Shown here piece after piece: positions 41,101-56,470 of a stretch of DNA of 64,000 nucleotides. The stretch comes from Labia minor (Eukaryota; Arthropoda; Insecta; Dermaptera; Spongiphoridae): positions 12,866,910 to 12,930,909 of the forward strand of contig OY720350.1 in NCBI GenBank assembly GCA_963082975.1, read 5' to 3'. How positions within the stretch are numbered: position 1 is the stretch's first letter; each line of letters opens with the position of its first letter. Made by a program: the position numbers and the translations under genes. The notes below the pieces were generated by a model, which saw only the letters and a list, made by a program, of their open reading frames with translations, searched no databases and was not told the origin of the DNA.

Positions 41101-43370
41101 ATTTCATCGAAATAACCTCAATTTGTAATATTTTTTCACGCAAAAATCTACTTTTTTAAATAGAAATTTAAAATTTATTTATTATATATCATTCTCTTCC
41201 ATTTCTGGTCCTAATCAAGAATTAATTCATATTTTATCGATATAATAATTGTTTTCATTAATTTCATCGAAAAACCTCAATTTGTAATATTTTTTCTCGC
41301 AAAAAGCTACTTTTTTAAATAAAAATGTAAAATTTATTTATTATATATCATTCTGTTCCATTTCTGGTCCTAATCACGAATTAATTCATATTATATCGAT
41401 ATCATAATTTTTTTCATTGATTTCATAGAAAAAACCAGGATTTCTCATATTAATTAAATCATAAAGCTACTTTTTTAAATAAAAATGTAAAATTTATTTA
41501 TTATATATCATTCTATTCCATTTCTGGTCCTAATCACGAATTAATTCATATTTTATCGATATCATAATTGCTTTCATTAATTTCATCGAAATAACCTCAA
41601 TTTGTAATATTTTTTCACGCAAAAATCTACTTTTTTAAATAGAAATTTAAAATTTATTTATTATATATCATTCTCTTCCATTTCTGGTCCTAATCAAGAA
41701 TTAATTCATATTTTATCGATATAATAATTGTTTTCATTAATTTCATCGAAAAACCTCAATTTGTAATATTTTTTCACGCAAAAAGCTACTTTTTTTAAAT
41801 AAAAATGTACAATTTAATTATTATATATCATTCTCTTCCATTTCTGGTCCTAATCACGAATTAATTCATATTTTATCGATATCATAATTTTTTTCATTAA
41901 TTTCATCGAAATAACCTCAATTTGTAATATTTTTTCACGCAAAAATCTACTTTTTTAAATAGAAATTTAAAATTTATTTATTATATATCATTCTCTTCCA
42001 TTTCTGGTCCTAATCAAGAATTAATTCATATTTTATCGATATAATAATTGTTTTCATTAATTTCATCGAAAAACCTCAATTTGTAATATTTTTTCTCGCA
42101 AAAAGCTACTTTTTTAAATAAAAATGTAAAATTTATTTATTATATATCATTCTGTTCCATTTCTGGTCCTAATCACGAATTAATTCATATTATATCGATA
42201 TCATAATTTTTTTCATTGATTTCATAGAAAAAACCAGGATTTCTCATATTAATTAAATCATAAAGCTACTTTTTTAAATAAAAATGTAAAATTTATTTAT
42301 TATATATCATTCTATTCCATTTCTGGTCCTAATCACGAATTAATTCATATTTTATCGATATCATAATTGCTTTCATTAATTTCATCGAAATAACCTCAAT
42401 TTGTAATATTTTTTCACGCAAAAATCTACTTTTTTAAATAGAAATTTAAAATTTATTTATTATATATCATTCTCTTCCATTTCTGGTCCTAATCAAGAAT
42501 TAATTCATATTTTATCGATATAATAATTGTTTTCATTAATTTCATCGAAAAACCTCAATTTGTAATATTTTTTCTCGCAAAAAGCTACTTTTTTAAATAG
42601 AAATGTAAAATTTATTTATTATATATCATTCTCTTCCATTTCTGGTCCTAATCAAGAATTAATTCATATTTTATCGATATCATAATTTTTTTCATTAATT
42701 TAATCGAAAAAACCTCAATTTGTAATATTATTTCAAGCAAAAAAATTTATTTATTATATATCATTCTCTTCCATTTCTGGTCCTAATCACGAATTAATTC
42801 ATATTTTATCTCTATCATAATTGTTTTCATTAATTTAATCGAAAAAACCTCAATTTGTAATATTTTTTCACGCAAAAAGCTACATTTTTAAATAAAAATG
42901 TAAAATTTATTTATTATATATCATTCTGTTCCATTTCTGGTCCTAATCACGAATTAATTCATATTTTATCGATATCATAATTTTTTTCATTGATTTCATA
43001 GAAAAAACCAGGATTTCTCATATTAATTAAATCATAAAGCTACTTTTTTAAATAAAAATGTAAAATTTATTTATTATTTATCATTCTCTTCCATTTCTGG
43101 TCCTAATCAAGAATTAATTCATATTTTATCGATATAATAATTGTTTTCATTAATTTCATCGAAATAACCTCAATTTGTAATATTTTTTCACGCAAAAATC
43201 TACTTTTTTAAATAGAAATTTAAAATTTATTTATTATATATCATTCTCTTCCATTTCTGGTCCTAATCAAGAATTAATTCATATTTTATCGATATAATAA
43301 TTGTTTTCATTAATTTCATCGAAAAACCTCAATTTGTAATATTTTTTCTCGCAAAAAGCTACTTTTTTAA
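35200..43370 (+). repeat. 3.6-kb block duplicated at 4,558-bp offset
   Basis: About 35.2-38.81 kb and 39.8-43.37 kb align at offset 4,558. Anchors are D-types 35624/40182, 36398/40956, 36877/41435, 37676/42234 and 38450/43008, and K-types 36124/40682 and 38176/42734. The rare ATGTACAATTTAATT state at about 37250 recurs at about 41808 and nowhere else noticed, and the K-type with TTTAATCG instead of TTTCATCG is at 38.15 and 42.71 kb. The block ends where AAATAAAAATG (38813) faces AAATAGAAATG (43371). Confidence 0.87.
38450..40955 (+). repeat. Tandem 8-monomer HOR, 1,253-bp unit, two copies
   Basis: D-type anchors at 38450, 39703 and 40956 and K-type anchors at 38176, 39429 and 40682 repeat with a period of exactly 1,253 bp. 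Each unit holds eight monomers, one of them the 135-bp K-type, which explains why the unit is about 24 bp shorter than the 1,277-bp 8-mer. The copies are nearly identical; visible private changes in the second are TATTGATATC at 40144 and GTAATATTT at 40238. On either side lie longer 2,052-bp versions of the unit (36398-38450 and 40956-43008). Confidence 0.9.
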
Positions 43371-46300
43371 ATAGAAATGTAAAATTTATTTATTATATAT
43401 CATTCTCTTCCATTTCTGGTCCTAATCAAGAATTAATTCATATTTTATCGATATCATAATTTTTTTCATTAATTTCATCGAAAAAACCTCAATTTGTAAT
43501 ATTATTTCAAGCAAAAAAATTTATTTATTATATATCATTCTCTTCCATTTCTGGTCCTAATCACGAATTAATTCATATTTTATCTCTATCATAATTGTTT
43601 TCATTAATTTAATCGAAAAAACCTCAATTTGTAATATTTTTTCACGCAAAAAGCTACATTTTTAAATAAAAATGTAAAATTTATTTATTATATATCATTC
43701 TGTTCCATTTCTGGTCCTAATCACGAATTAATTCATATTTTATCGATATCATAATTTTTTTCATTGATTTCATAGAAAAAACCAGGATTTCTCATATTAA
43801 TTAAATCATAAAGCTACTTTTTTAAATAAAAATGTAAAATTTATTTATTATTTATCATTCTCTTCCATTTCTGGTCCTAATCAAGAATTAATTCATATTT
43901 TATCGATATAATAATTGTTTTCATTAATTTCATCGAAAAACCTCAATTGGTAATATTTTTTCTCGCAAAAAGCTACTTTTTTAAATAAAAATGTAAAATT
44001 TATTTATTATATATCATTCTGTTCCATTTCTGGTCCTAATCACGAATTAATTCATATTTTATCGATATCATAATTGTTTTCATTAATTTCATCGAAAAAC
44101 CTCAATTTGTAATATTTTTTCACGCAAAAAGCTACTTTTTTAAATAAAAATGTAAAATTTAATTATTATATATCATTCTGTTCCATTTCTGGTCTTAATC
44201 ACGAATTAATTCATATTTTATTGATATCATAATTTTTTTCATTAATTTCATCGAAAAAACCTCAATTTGTAATATTTTTTCACGCAAAAAGCTACTTTTT
44301 TAAATAAAAATGTAAAATTTATTTATTATATATCATTCTCTTCCATTTCTGGTCCTGATCAAGAATTAATTCATATTTTATCGATATCATAATTGTTTTC
44401 ATTAATTTCATCGAAATAACCTTAAGTTGTAATATTTTTTCACGCAAAAATCTACTTTTTTAAATAGAAATTTAAAATTTATTTATTATATATCATTCTC
44501 TTCCATTTCTGGTCCTAATCAAGAATTAATTCATATTTTATCGATATAATAATTGTTTTCATTAATTTCATCGAAAAACCTCAATTTGTAATATTTTTTC
44601 TCGCAAAAAGCTACTTTTTTAAATAAAAATGTAAAATTTATTTATTATATATCATTCTGTTCCATTTCTGGTCCTAATCACGAATTAATTCTTATTTTAT
44701 CGATATCATAATTTTTTTCATTGATTTCATAGAAAAAACCAGGATTTCTCATATTAATTAAATCATAAAGCTACTTTTTTAAATAAAAATGTAAAATTTA
44801 TTTATTATTTATCATTCTCTTCCATTTCTGGTCCTAATCAAGAATTAATTCATATTTTATCGATATAATAATTGTTTTCATTAATTTCATCGAAAAACCT
44901 CAATTTGTAATATTTTTTCTCGCAAAAAGCTACTTTTTTAAATAAAAATGTAAAATTTATTTATTATATATCATTCTGTTCCATTTCTGGTCCTAATCAC
45001 GAATTAATTCATATTATATCGATATCATAATTTTTTTCATTGATTTCATAGAAAAAACCAGGATTTCTCATATTAATTAAATCATAAAGCTACTTTTTTA
45101 AATAAAAATGTAAAATTTATTTATTATATATCATTCTATTCCATTTCTGGTCCTAATCACGAATTAATTCATATTTTATCGATATCATAATTGCTTTCAT
45201 TAATTTCATCGAAATAACCTCAATTTGTAATATTTTTTCACGCAAAAATCTACTTTTTTAAATAGAAATTTAAAATTTATTTATTATATATCATTCTCTT
45301 CCATTTCTGGTCCTAATCAAGAATTAATTCATATTTTATCGATATAATAATTGTTTTCATTAATTTCATCGAAAAACCTCAATTTGTAATATTTTTTCAC
45401 GCAAAAAGCTACTTTTTTTAAATAAAAATGTAAAATTTAATTATTATATATCATTCTCTTCCATTTCTGGTCCTAATCACGAATTAATTCATATTTTATC
45501 GATATCATAATTTTTTTCATTAATTTCATCGAAATAACCTCAATTTGTAATATTTTTTCACGCAAAAATCTACTTTTTTAAATAGAAATTTAAAATTTAT
45601 TTATTATATATCATTCTCTTCCATTTCTGGTCCTAATCAAGAATTAATTCATATTTTATCGATATAATAATTGTTTTCATTAATTTCATCGAAAAACCTC
45701 AATTTGTAATATTTTTTCTCGCAAAAAGCTACTTTTTTAAATAAAAATGTAAAATTTATTTATTATATATCATTCTGTTCCATTTCTGGTCCTAATCACG
45801 AATTAATTCATATTATATCGATATCATAATTTTTTTCATTGATTTCATAGAAAAAACCAGGATTTCTCATATTAATTAAATCATAAAGCTACTTTTTTAA
45901 ATAAAAATGTAAAATTTATTTATTATATATCATTCTATTCCATTTCTGGTCCTAATCACGAATTAATTCATATTTTATCGATATCATAATTGCTTTCATT
46001 AATTTCATCGAAATAACCTCAATTTGTAATATTTTTTCACGCAAAAATCTACTTTTTTAAATAGAAATTTAAAATTTATTTATTATATATCATTCTCTTC
46101 CATTTCTGGTCCTAATCAAGAATTAATTCATATTTTATCGATATAATAATTGTTTTCATTAATTTCATCGAAAAACCTCAATTTGTAATATTTTTTCTCG
46201 CAAAAAGCTACTTTTTTAAATAGAAATGTAAAATTTATTTATTATATATCATTCTCTTCCATTTCTGGTCCTAATCAAGAATTAATTCATATTTTATCGA

Positions 46301-48638
46301 TATCATAATTTTTTTCATTAATTTAATCGAAAAAACCTCAATTTGTAATATTATTTCAAGCAAAAAAATTTATTTATTATATATCATTCTCTTCCATTTC
46401 TGGTCCTAATCACGAATTAATTCATATTTTATCTCTATCATAATTGTTTTCATTAATTTAATCGAAAAAACCTCAATTTGTAATATTTTTTCACGCAAAA
46501 AGCTACATTTTTAAATAAAAATGTAAAATTTATTTATTATATATCATTCTGTTCCATTTCTGGTCCTAATCACGAATTAATTCATATTTTATCGATATCA
46601 TAATTTTTTTCATTGATTTCATAGAAAAAACCAGGATTTCTCATATTAATTAAATCATAAAGCTACTTTTTTAAATAAAAATGTAAAATTTATTTATTAT
46701 TTATCATTCTCTTCCATTTCTGGTCCTAATCAAGAATTAATTCATATTTTATCGATATAATAATTGTTTTCATTAATTTCATCGAAATAACCTCAATTTG
46801 TAATATTTTTTCACGCAAAAATCTACTTTTTTAAATAGAAATTTAAAATTTATTTATTATATATCATTCTCTTCCATTTCTGGTCCTAATCAAGAATTAA
46901 TTCATATTTTATCGATATAATAATTGTTTTCATTAATTTCATCGAAAAACCTCAATTTGTAATATTTTTTCTCGCAAAAAGCTACTTTTTTAAATAGAAA
47001 TGTAAAATTTATTTATTATATATCATTCTCTTCCATTTCTGGTCCTAATCAAGAATTAATTCATATTTTATCGATATCATAATTTTTTTCATTAATTTCA
47101 TCGAAAAAACCTCAATTTGTAATATTATTTCAAGCAAAAAAATTTATTTATTATATATCATTCTCTTCCATTTCTGGTCCTAATCACGAATTAATTCATA
47201 TTTTATCTCTATCATAATTGTTTTCATTAATTTAATCGAAAAAACCTCAATTTGTAATATTTTTTCACGCAAAAAGCTACATTTTTAAATAAAAATGTAA
47301 AATTTATTTATTATATATCATTCTGTTCCATTTCTGGTCCTAATCACGAATTAATTCATATTTTATCGATATCATAATTTTTTTCATTGATTTCATAGAA
47401 AAAACCAGGATTTCTCATATTAATTAAATCATAAAGCTACTTTTTTAAATAAAAATGTAAAATTTATTTATTATTTATCATTCTCTTCCATTTCTGGTCC
47501 TAATCAAGAATTAATTCATATTTTATCGATATAATAATTGTTTTCATTAATTTCATCGAAAAACCTCAATTGGTAATATTTTTTCTCGCAAAAAGCTACT
47601 TTTTTAAATAAAAATGTAAAATTTATTTATTATATATCATTCTGTTCCATTTCTGGTCCTAATCACGAATTAATTCATATTTTATCGATATCATAATTGT
47701 TTTCATTAATTTCATCGAAAAACCTCAATTTGTAATATTTTTTCACGCAAAAAGCTACTTTTTTAAATAAAAATGTAAAATTTAATTATTATATATCATT
47801 CTGTTCCATTTCTGGTCTTAATCACGAATTAATTCATATTTTATTGATATCATAATTTTTTTCATTAATTTCATCGAAAAAACCTCAATTTGTAATATTT
47901 TTTCACGCAAAAAGCTACTTTTTTAAATAAAAATGTAAAATTTATTTATTATATATCATTCTCTTCCATTTCTGGTCCTGATCAAGAATTAATTCATATT
48001 TTATCGATATCATAATTGTTTTCATTAATTTCATCGAAATAACCTTAAGTTGTAATATTTTTTCACGCAAAAATCTACTTTTTTAAATAGAAATTTAAAA
48101 TTTATTTATTATATATCATTCTCTTCCATTTCTGGTCCTAATCAAGAATTAATTCATATTTTATCGATATAATAATTGTTTTCATTAATTTCATCGAAAA
48201 ACCTCAATTTGTAATATTTTTTCTCGCAAAAAGCTACTTTTTTAAATAAAAATGTAAAATTTATTTATTATATATCATTCTGTTCCATTTCTGGTCCTAA
48301 TCACGAATTAATTCTTATTTTATCGATATCATAATTTTTTTCATTGATTTCATAGAAAAAACCAGGATTTCTCATATTAATTAAATCATAAAGCTACTTT
48401 TTTAAATAAAAATGTAAAATTTATTTATTATTTATCATTCTCTTCCATTTCTGGTCCTAATCAAGAATTAATTCATATTTTATCGATATAATAATTGTTT
48501 TCATTAATTTCATCGAAAAACCTCAATTTGTAATATTTTTTCTCGCAAAAAGCTACTTTTTTAAATAAAAATGTAAAATTTATTTATTATATATCATTCT
48601 GTTCCATTTCTGGTCCTAATCACGAATTAATTCATATT
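41190..48638 (+). repeat. Tandem duplication of a 3,623-bp superunit
   Basis: About 41190-45015 matches about 44813-48638 at offset 3,623, so two superunits lie back to back. Anchors are D-types 41435/45058 and 42234/45857; K-types 42734/46357 and 43508/47131; the CAATTGGTAAT state near 43945/47568; GGTCTTAATC 44191/47814; and AATTCTTATTTTATCG 44691/48314. The GTACAAT state of the first copy (41808) is GTAAAAT in the second (45431). This places that mutation, or a later correction, relative to the overlapping 4,558-bp duplication. Confidence 0.88.
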
Positions 48639-50410
48639 TTATCGATATCATAATTGTTTTCATTAATTTCATCGAAAAACCTCAATTTGTAATATTTTTT
48701 CACGCAAAAAGCTACTTTTTTTAAATAAAAATGTAAAATTTAATTATTATATATCATTCTCTTCCATTTCTGGTCCTAATCACGAATTAATTCATATTTT
48801 ATCGATATCATAATTTTTTTCATTAATTTCATCGAAATAACCTCAATTTGTAATATTTTTTCACGCAAAAATCTACTTTTTTAAATAGAAATTTAAAATT
48901 TATTTATTATATATCATTCTCTTCCATTTCTGGTCCTAATCAAGAATTAATTCATATTTTATCGATATCATAATTTTTTTCATTAATTTCATCGAAAAAA
49001 CCTCAATTTGTAATATTATTTCAAGCAAAAAAATTTATTTATTATATATCATTCTCTTCCATTTCTGGTCCTAATCACGAATTAATTCATATTTTATCTC
49101 TATCATAATTGTTTTCATTAATTTAATCGAAAAAACCTCAATTTGTAATATTTTTTCACGCAAAAAGCTACATTTTTAAATAAAAATGTAAAATTTATTT
49201 ATTATATATCATTCTGTTCCATTTCTGGTCCTAATCACGAATTAATTCATATTTTATCGATATCATAATTTTTTTCATTGATTTCATAGAAAAAACCAGG
49301 ATTTCTCATATTAATTAAATCATAAAGCTACTTTTTTAAATAAAAATGTAAAATTTATTTATTATTTATCATTCTCTTCCATTTCTGGTCCTAATCAAGA
49401 ATTAATTCATATTTTATCGATATAATAATTGTTTTCATTAATTTCATCGAAATAACCTCAATTTGTAATATTTTTTCACGCAAAAATCTACTTTTTTAAA
49501 TAGAAATTTAAAATTTATTTATTATATATCATTCTCTTCCATTTCTGGTCCTAATCAAGAATTAATTCATATTTTATCGATATAATAATTGTTTTCATTA
49601 ATTTCATCGAAAAACCTCAATTTGTAATATTTTTTCTCGCAAAAAGCTACTTTTTTAAATAAAAATGTAAAATTTATTTATTATATATCATTCTGTTCCA
49701 TTTCTGGTCCTAATCACGAATTAATTCATATTATATCGATATCATAATTTTTTTCATTGATTTCATAGAAAAAACCAGGATTTCTCATATTAATTAAATC
49801 ATAAAGCTACTTTTTTAAATAAAAATGTAAAATTTATTTATTATATATCATTCTATTCCATTTCTGGTCCTAATCACGAATTAATTCATATTTTATCGAT
49901 ATCATAATTGCTTTCATTAATTTCATCGAAATAACCTCAATTTGTAATATTTTTGCACGCAAAAATCTACTTTTTTAAATAGAAATTTAAAATTTATTTA
50001 TTATATATCATTCTCTTCCATTTCTGGTCCTAATCAAGAATTAATTCATATTTTATCGATATAATAATTGTTTTCATTAATTTCATCGAAAAACCTCAAT
50101 TTGTAATATTTTTTCTCGCAAAAAGCTACTTTTTTAAATAGAAATGTAAAATTTATTTATTATATATCATTCTCTTCCATTTCTGGTCCTAATCAAGAAT
50201 TAATTCATATTTTATCGATATCATAATTTTTTTCATTAATTTCATCGAAAAAACCTCAATTTGTAATATTATTTCAAGCAAAAAAATTTATTTATTATAT
50301 ATCATTCTCTTCCATTTCTGGTCCTAATCACGAATTAATTCATATTTTATCTCTATCATAATTGTTTTCATTAATTTAATCGAAAAAACCTCAATTTGTA
50401 ATATTTTTTC

Positions 50411-50430
50411 ACGCAAGCTTTTTAAATAAA
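50411..50430 (+). repeat. Monomer with short deletion creating ACGCAAGCTTTTT
   Basis: Here the usual CACGCAAAAAGCTACATTTTTAAA is shortened by about 11 bp to CACGCAAGCTTTTTAAA, creating an AAGCTT. The same allele is found at 56629-56648, 6,218 bp further on, and was not seen elsewhere. Both lie in TATCTCTATC-type monomers. Confidence 0.88.
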
Positions 50431-50439
50431 AATGTAAAA

Positions 50440-51370
50440 TTTATTTATTATATATCATTCTGTTCCATTTCTGGTCCTAATCACGAATTAATTCATATTT
50501 TATCGATATCATAATTTTTTTCATTGATTTCATAGAAAAAACCAGGATTTCTCATATTAATTAAATCATAAAGCTACTTTTTTAAATAAAAATGTAAAAT
50601 TTATTTATTATTTATCATTCTCTTTCATTTCTGGTCCTAATCAAGAATTAATTCATATTTTATCGATATAATAATTGTTTTCATTAATTTCATCGAAAAA
50701 CCTCAATTTGTAATATTTTTTCTCGCAAAAAGCTACTTTTTTAAATAAAAATGTAAAATTTATTTATTATATATCATTCTGTTCCATTTCTGGTCCTAAT
50801 CACGAATTAATTCATATTTTATCGATATCATAATTGTTTTCATTAATTTCATCGAAAAACCTCAATTTGTAATATTTTTTCACGCAAAAAGCTACTTTTT
50901 TAAATAAAAATGTAAAATTTAATTATTATATATCATTCTGTTCCATTTCTGGTCTTAATCACGAATTAATTCATATTTTATTGATATCATAATTTTTTTC
51001 ATTAATTTCATCGAAAAAACCTCAATTTGTAATATTTTTTCAAGCAAAAATCTACTTTTTTAAATAGAAATGTAAAATTTATTTATTATATATCATTCTC
51101 TTCCATTTCTGGTCCTAATCACGAATTAATTCATATTTTATCGATATCATAATTTTTTTCATTAATTTCATCGAAAAAACCTCAATTTGTAATATTTTTT
51201 CACGCAAAAAGCTACTTTTTTAAATAAAAATGTAAAATTTATTTATTATATATCATTCTCTTCCATTTCTGGTCCTAATCACGAATTAATTCATATTTTA
51301 TCGATATCATAATTTTTTTCATTAATTTCATCGTAATAACCTCAATTTGTAATATTTTTTCACGCAAAAA
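50440..51370 (+). repeat. Block matching 6.29-7.22 kb at 44,152-bp offset
   Basis: This block of about six monomers matches the start region of the window at offset 44,152. It shares the rare CTCTTTCATTTC state (6473 and 50625), GGTCTTAATC (6799 and 50951), TTTTTCAAGCAAAAATC (6889 and 51041) and AAAAAGATAC (7218 and 51370). It ends where one copy has AAATAGAAATG and the other AAATAAAAATG. The match is over a much longer distance than the local tandem duplications. Confidence 0.85.
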
Positions 51371-54300
51371 GATACTTTTTTAAATAAAAATGTAAAATTT
51401 ATTTATTATATATCATTCTATTCCATTTCTGGTCCTAATCACGAATTAATTCATATTTTATCGATATCATAATTGCTTTCATTAATTTCATCGAAATAAA
51501 ATCAATTTGTAATATTTTTTCACGCAAAAATCTACTTTTTTAAATAGAAATTTAAAATTTATTTATTATATATCATTCTCTTCCATTTCTGGTCCTAATC
51601 AAGAATTAATTCATATTTTATCGATATAATAATTGTTTTCATTAATTTCATCGAAAAACCTCAATTTGTAATATTTTTTCTCGCAAAAAGCTACTTTTTT
51701 AAATAGAAATGTAAAATTTATTTATTATATATCATTCTCTTCCATTTCTGGTCCTAATCACGAATTAATTCATATTTTATCGATATCATAATTGTTTTCA
51801 TTAATTTAATCGAAAAAACCTCAATTTGTAATATTTTTTCACGCAAAAAGCTACATTTTTAAATAAAAATGTAAAATTTATTTATTATATATCATTCTGT
51901 TCCATTTCTGGTCCTAATCACGAATTAATTCATATTTTATCGATATCATAATTTTTTTCATTGATTTCATAGAAAAAACCAGGATTTCTCATATTAATTA
52001 AATCATAAAGCTACTTTTTTAAATAAAAATGTAAAATTTATTTATTATTTATCATTCTCTTCCATTTCTGGTCCTAATCAAGAATTAATTCATATTTTAT
52101 CGATATAATAATTGTTTTCATTAATTTCATCGAAAAACCTCAATTTGTAATATTTTTTCTCGCAAAAAGCTACTTTTTTAAATAAAAATGTAAAATTTAT
52201 TTATTATATATCATTCTGTTCCATTTCTGGTCCTAATCACGAATTAATTCATATTTTATCGATATAATAATTGTTTTCATTAATTTCATCGAAAAACCTC
52301 AATTTGTAATATTTTTTCACGCAAAAAGCTACTTTTTTAAATAAAAATGTAAAATTTAATTATTATATATCATTCTGTTCCATTTCTGGTCTTAATCACG
52401 AATTAATTCATATTTTATTGATATCATAATTTTTTTCATTAATTTCATCGAAAAAACCTCAATTTGTAATATTTTTTCACGCAAAAAGCTACTTTTTTAA
52501 ATAAAAATGTAAAATTTATTTATTATATATCATTCTCTTCCATTTCTGGTCCTGATCAAGAATTAATTCATATTTTATCGATATCATAATTGTTTTCATT
52601 AATTTCATCGAAATAACCTTAAGTTGTAATATTTTTTCACGCAAAAATCTACTTTTTTAAATAGAAATTTAAAATTTATTTATTATATATCATTCTCTTC
52701 CATTTCTGGTCCTAATCAAGAATTAATTCATATTTTATCGATATAATAATTGTTTTCATTAATTTCATCGAAAAACCTCAATTTGTAATATTTTTTCTCG
52801 CAAAAAGCTACTTTTTTAAATAAAAATGTAAAATTTATTTATTATATATCATTCTGTTCCATTTCTGGTCCTAATCACGAATTAATTCATATTTTATCGA
52901 TATCATAATTTTTTTCATTGATTTCATAGAAAAAACCAGGATTTCTCATATTAATTAAATCATAAAGCTACTTTTTTAAATAAAAATGTAAAATTTATTT
53001 ATTATTTATCATTCTCTTCCATTTCTGGTCCTAATCAAGAATTAATTCATATTTTATCGATATAATAATTGTTTTCATTAATTTCATCGAAAAACCTCAA
53101 TTTGTAATATTTTTTCTCGCAAAAAGCTACTTTTTTAAATAAAAATGTAAAATTTATTTATTATATATCATTCTGTTCCATTTCTGGTCCTAATCACGAA
53201 TTAATTCATATTTTATCGATATCATAATTTTTTTCATTAATTTCATCGAAAAACCTCAATTTGTAATATTTTTTCACGCAAAAAGCTACTTTTTTTAAAT
53301 AAAAATGTAAAATTTAATTATTATATATCATTCTCTTCCATTTCTGGTCCTAATCACGAATTAATTCATATTTTATCGATATCATAATTTTTTTCATTAA
53401 TTTCATCGAAATAACCTCAATTTGTAATATTTTTTCACGCAAAAATCTACTTTTTTAAATAGAAATTTAAAATTTATTTATTATATATCATTCTCTTCCA
53501 TTTCTGGTCCTAATCAAGAATTAATTCATATTTTATCGATATAATAATTGTTTTCATTAATTTCATCGAAAAACCTCAATTTGTAATATTTTTTCTCGCA
53601 AAAAGCTACTTTTTTAAATAAAAATGTAAAATTTATTTATTATATATCATTCTGTTCCATTTCTGGTCCTAATCACGAATTAATTCATATTTTATCGATA
53701 TCATAATTTTTTTCATTAATTTCATCGAAAAACCTCAATTTGTAATATTTTTTCACGCAAAAAGCTACTTTTTTTAAATAAAAATGTAAAATTTAATTAT
53801 TATATATCATTCTCTTCCATTTCTGGTCCTAATCACGAATTAATTCATATTTTATCGATATCATAATTTTTTTCATTAATTTCATCGAAATAACCTCAAT
53901 TTGTAATATTTTTTCACGCAAAAATCTACTTTTTTAAATAGAAATTTAAAATTTATTTATTATATATCATTCTCTTCCATTTCTGGTCCTAATCAAGAAT
54001 TAATTCATATTTTATCGATATAATAATTGTTTTCATTAATTTCATCGAAAAACCTCAATTTGTAATATTTTTTCTCGCAAAAAGCTACTTTTTTAAATAA
54101 AAATGTAAAATTTATTTATTATATATCATTCTGTTCCATTTCTGGTCCTAATCACGAATTAATTCATATTATATCGATATCATAATTTTTTTCATTGATT
54201 TCATAGAAAAAACCAGGATTTCTCATATTAATTAAATCATAAAGCTACTTTTTTAAATAAAAATGTAAAATTTATTTATTAATATCATTCTCTTCCATTT

Positions 54301-55739
54301 CTGGTCCTAATCACGAATTAATTCATATTTTATCGATATCATAATTTTTTTCATTGATTTCATAGAAAAAACCAGGATTTCTCATATTAATTCAATCAAA
54401 AAGCTACTTTTTTAAATAAAAATGTAAAATTTATTTATTATATATCATTCTCTTCCATTTCTGGTCCTAATCACGAATTAATTCATATTTTATCTCTATC
54501 ATAATTGTTTTCATTAATTTAATCGAAAAAACCTCAATTTGTAATATTTTTTCACGCAAAAAGCTACATTTTTAAATAAAAATGTAAAATTTATTTATTA
54601 TATATCATTCTGTTCCATTTCTGGTCCTAATCACGAATTAATTCATATTTTATCGATATCATAATTTTTTTCATTGATTTCATAGAAAAAACCAGGATTT
54701 CTCATATTAATTAAATCATAAAGCTACTTTTTTAAATAAAAATGTAAAATTTATTTATTATTTATCATTCTCTTCCATTTCTGGTCCTAATCAAGAATTA
54801 ATTCATATTTTATCGATATAATAATTGTTTTCATTAATTTCATCGAAAAACCTCAATTTGTAATATTTTTTCTCGCAAAAAGCTACTTTTTTAAATAAAA
54901 ATGTAAAATTTATTTATTATATATCATTCTGTTCCATTTCTGGTCCTAATCACGAATTAATTCATATTTTATCGATATCATAATTTTTTTCATTGATTTC
55001 ATAGAAAAAACCAGGATTTCTCATATTAATTAAATCATAAAGCTACTTTTTTAAATAAAAATGTAAAATTTATTTATTATTTATCATTCTCTTCCATTTC
55101 TGGTCCTAATCAAGAATTAATTCATATTTTATCGATATAATAATTGTTTTCATTAATTTCATCGAAAAACCTCAATTTGTAATATTTTTTCTCGCAAAAA
55201 GCTACTTTTTTAAATAAAAATGTAAAATTTATTTATTATATATCATTCTGTTCCATTTCTGGTCCTAATCACGAATTAATTCATATTTTATCGATATCAT
55301 AATTGTTTTCATTAATTTCATCGAAAAACCTCAATTTGTAATATTTTTTCACGCAAAAAGCTACTTTTTTTAAATAAAAATGTAAAATTTAATTATTATA
55401 TATCATTCTCTTCCATTTCTGGTTCTAATCACGAATTAATTCATATTTTATCGATATCATAATTTTTTTCATTAATTTCATCGAAATAACCTCAATTTGT
55501 AATATTTTTTCACGCAAAAATCTACTTTTTTAAATAGAAATTTAAAATTTATTTATTATATATCATTCTCTTCCATTTCTGGTCCTAATCAAGAATTAAT
55601 TCATATTTTATCGATATAATAATTGTTTTCATTAATTTCATCGAAAAACCTCAATTTGTAATATTTTTTCTCGCAAAAAGCTACTTTTTTAAATAAAAAT
55701 GTAAAATTTATTTATTATATATCATTCTGTTCCATTTCT

Positions 55740-56470
55740 GGTCCTAATCACGAATTAATTAATATTATATCGATATCATAATTTTTTTCATTGATTTCAT
55801 AGAAAAAACCAGGATTTCTCATATTAATTAAATCATAAAGCTACTTTTTTAAATAAAAATGTAAAATTTATTTATTATATATCATTCTATTCCATTTCTG
55901 GTCCTAATCACGAATTAATTCATATTTTATCGATATCATAATTGCTTTCATTAATTTCATCGAAATAAAATCAATTTGTAATATTTTTTCACGCAAAAAT
56001 CTACTTTTTTAAATAGAAATTTAAAATTTATTTATTATATATCATTCTCTTCCATTTCTGGTCCTAATCAAGAATTAATTCATATTTTATCGATATAATA
56101 ATTGTTTTCATTAATTTCATCGAAAAACCTCAATTTGTAATATTTTTTCTCGCAAAAAGCTATTTTTTTAAATAGAAATGTAAAATTTATTTATTATATA
56201 TCATTCTCTTCCATTTCTGGTCCTAATCACGAATTAATTCATATTTTATCGATATCATAATTTTTTTCATTAATTTCATTGTAATAACCTCAATTTGTAA
56301 TATTTTTTCACGCAAAAAGCTACTTTTTTAAATAGAAATGTAAAATTTATTTATTAATATCATTCTCTTCCATTTCTGGTCCTAATCACGAATTAATTCA
56401 TATTTTATCGATATCATAATTTTTTTCATTGATTTCATAGAAAAAACCAGGATTTCTCATATTAATTCAA
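55740..56470 (+). repeat. Distant copy of the 5-monomer cassette
   Basis: The ordered markers TTAATTAATATTATATCG, D-type CCAGG at 55809, CGAAATAAAATCAATTTG, CATTGTAATAACC (56.28 kb), TTATTAATATCATTC and the D-type with ATTCAATCAAAAAGC are all present. This is the order seen at about 8.7, 11.4 and 13.6 kb, roughly 42-47 kb away. One private change is GCTATTTTTTT near 56162. Confidence 0.82.
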
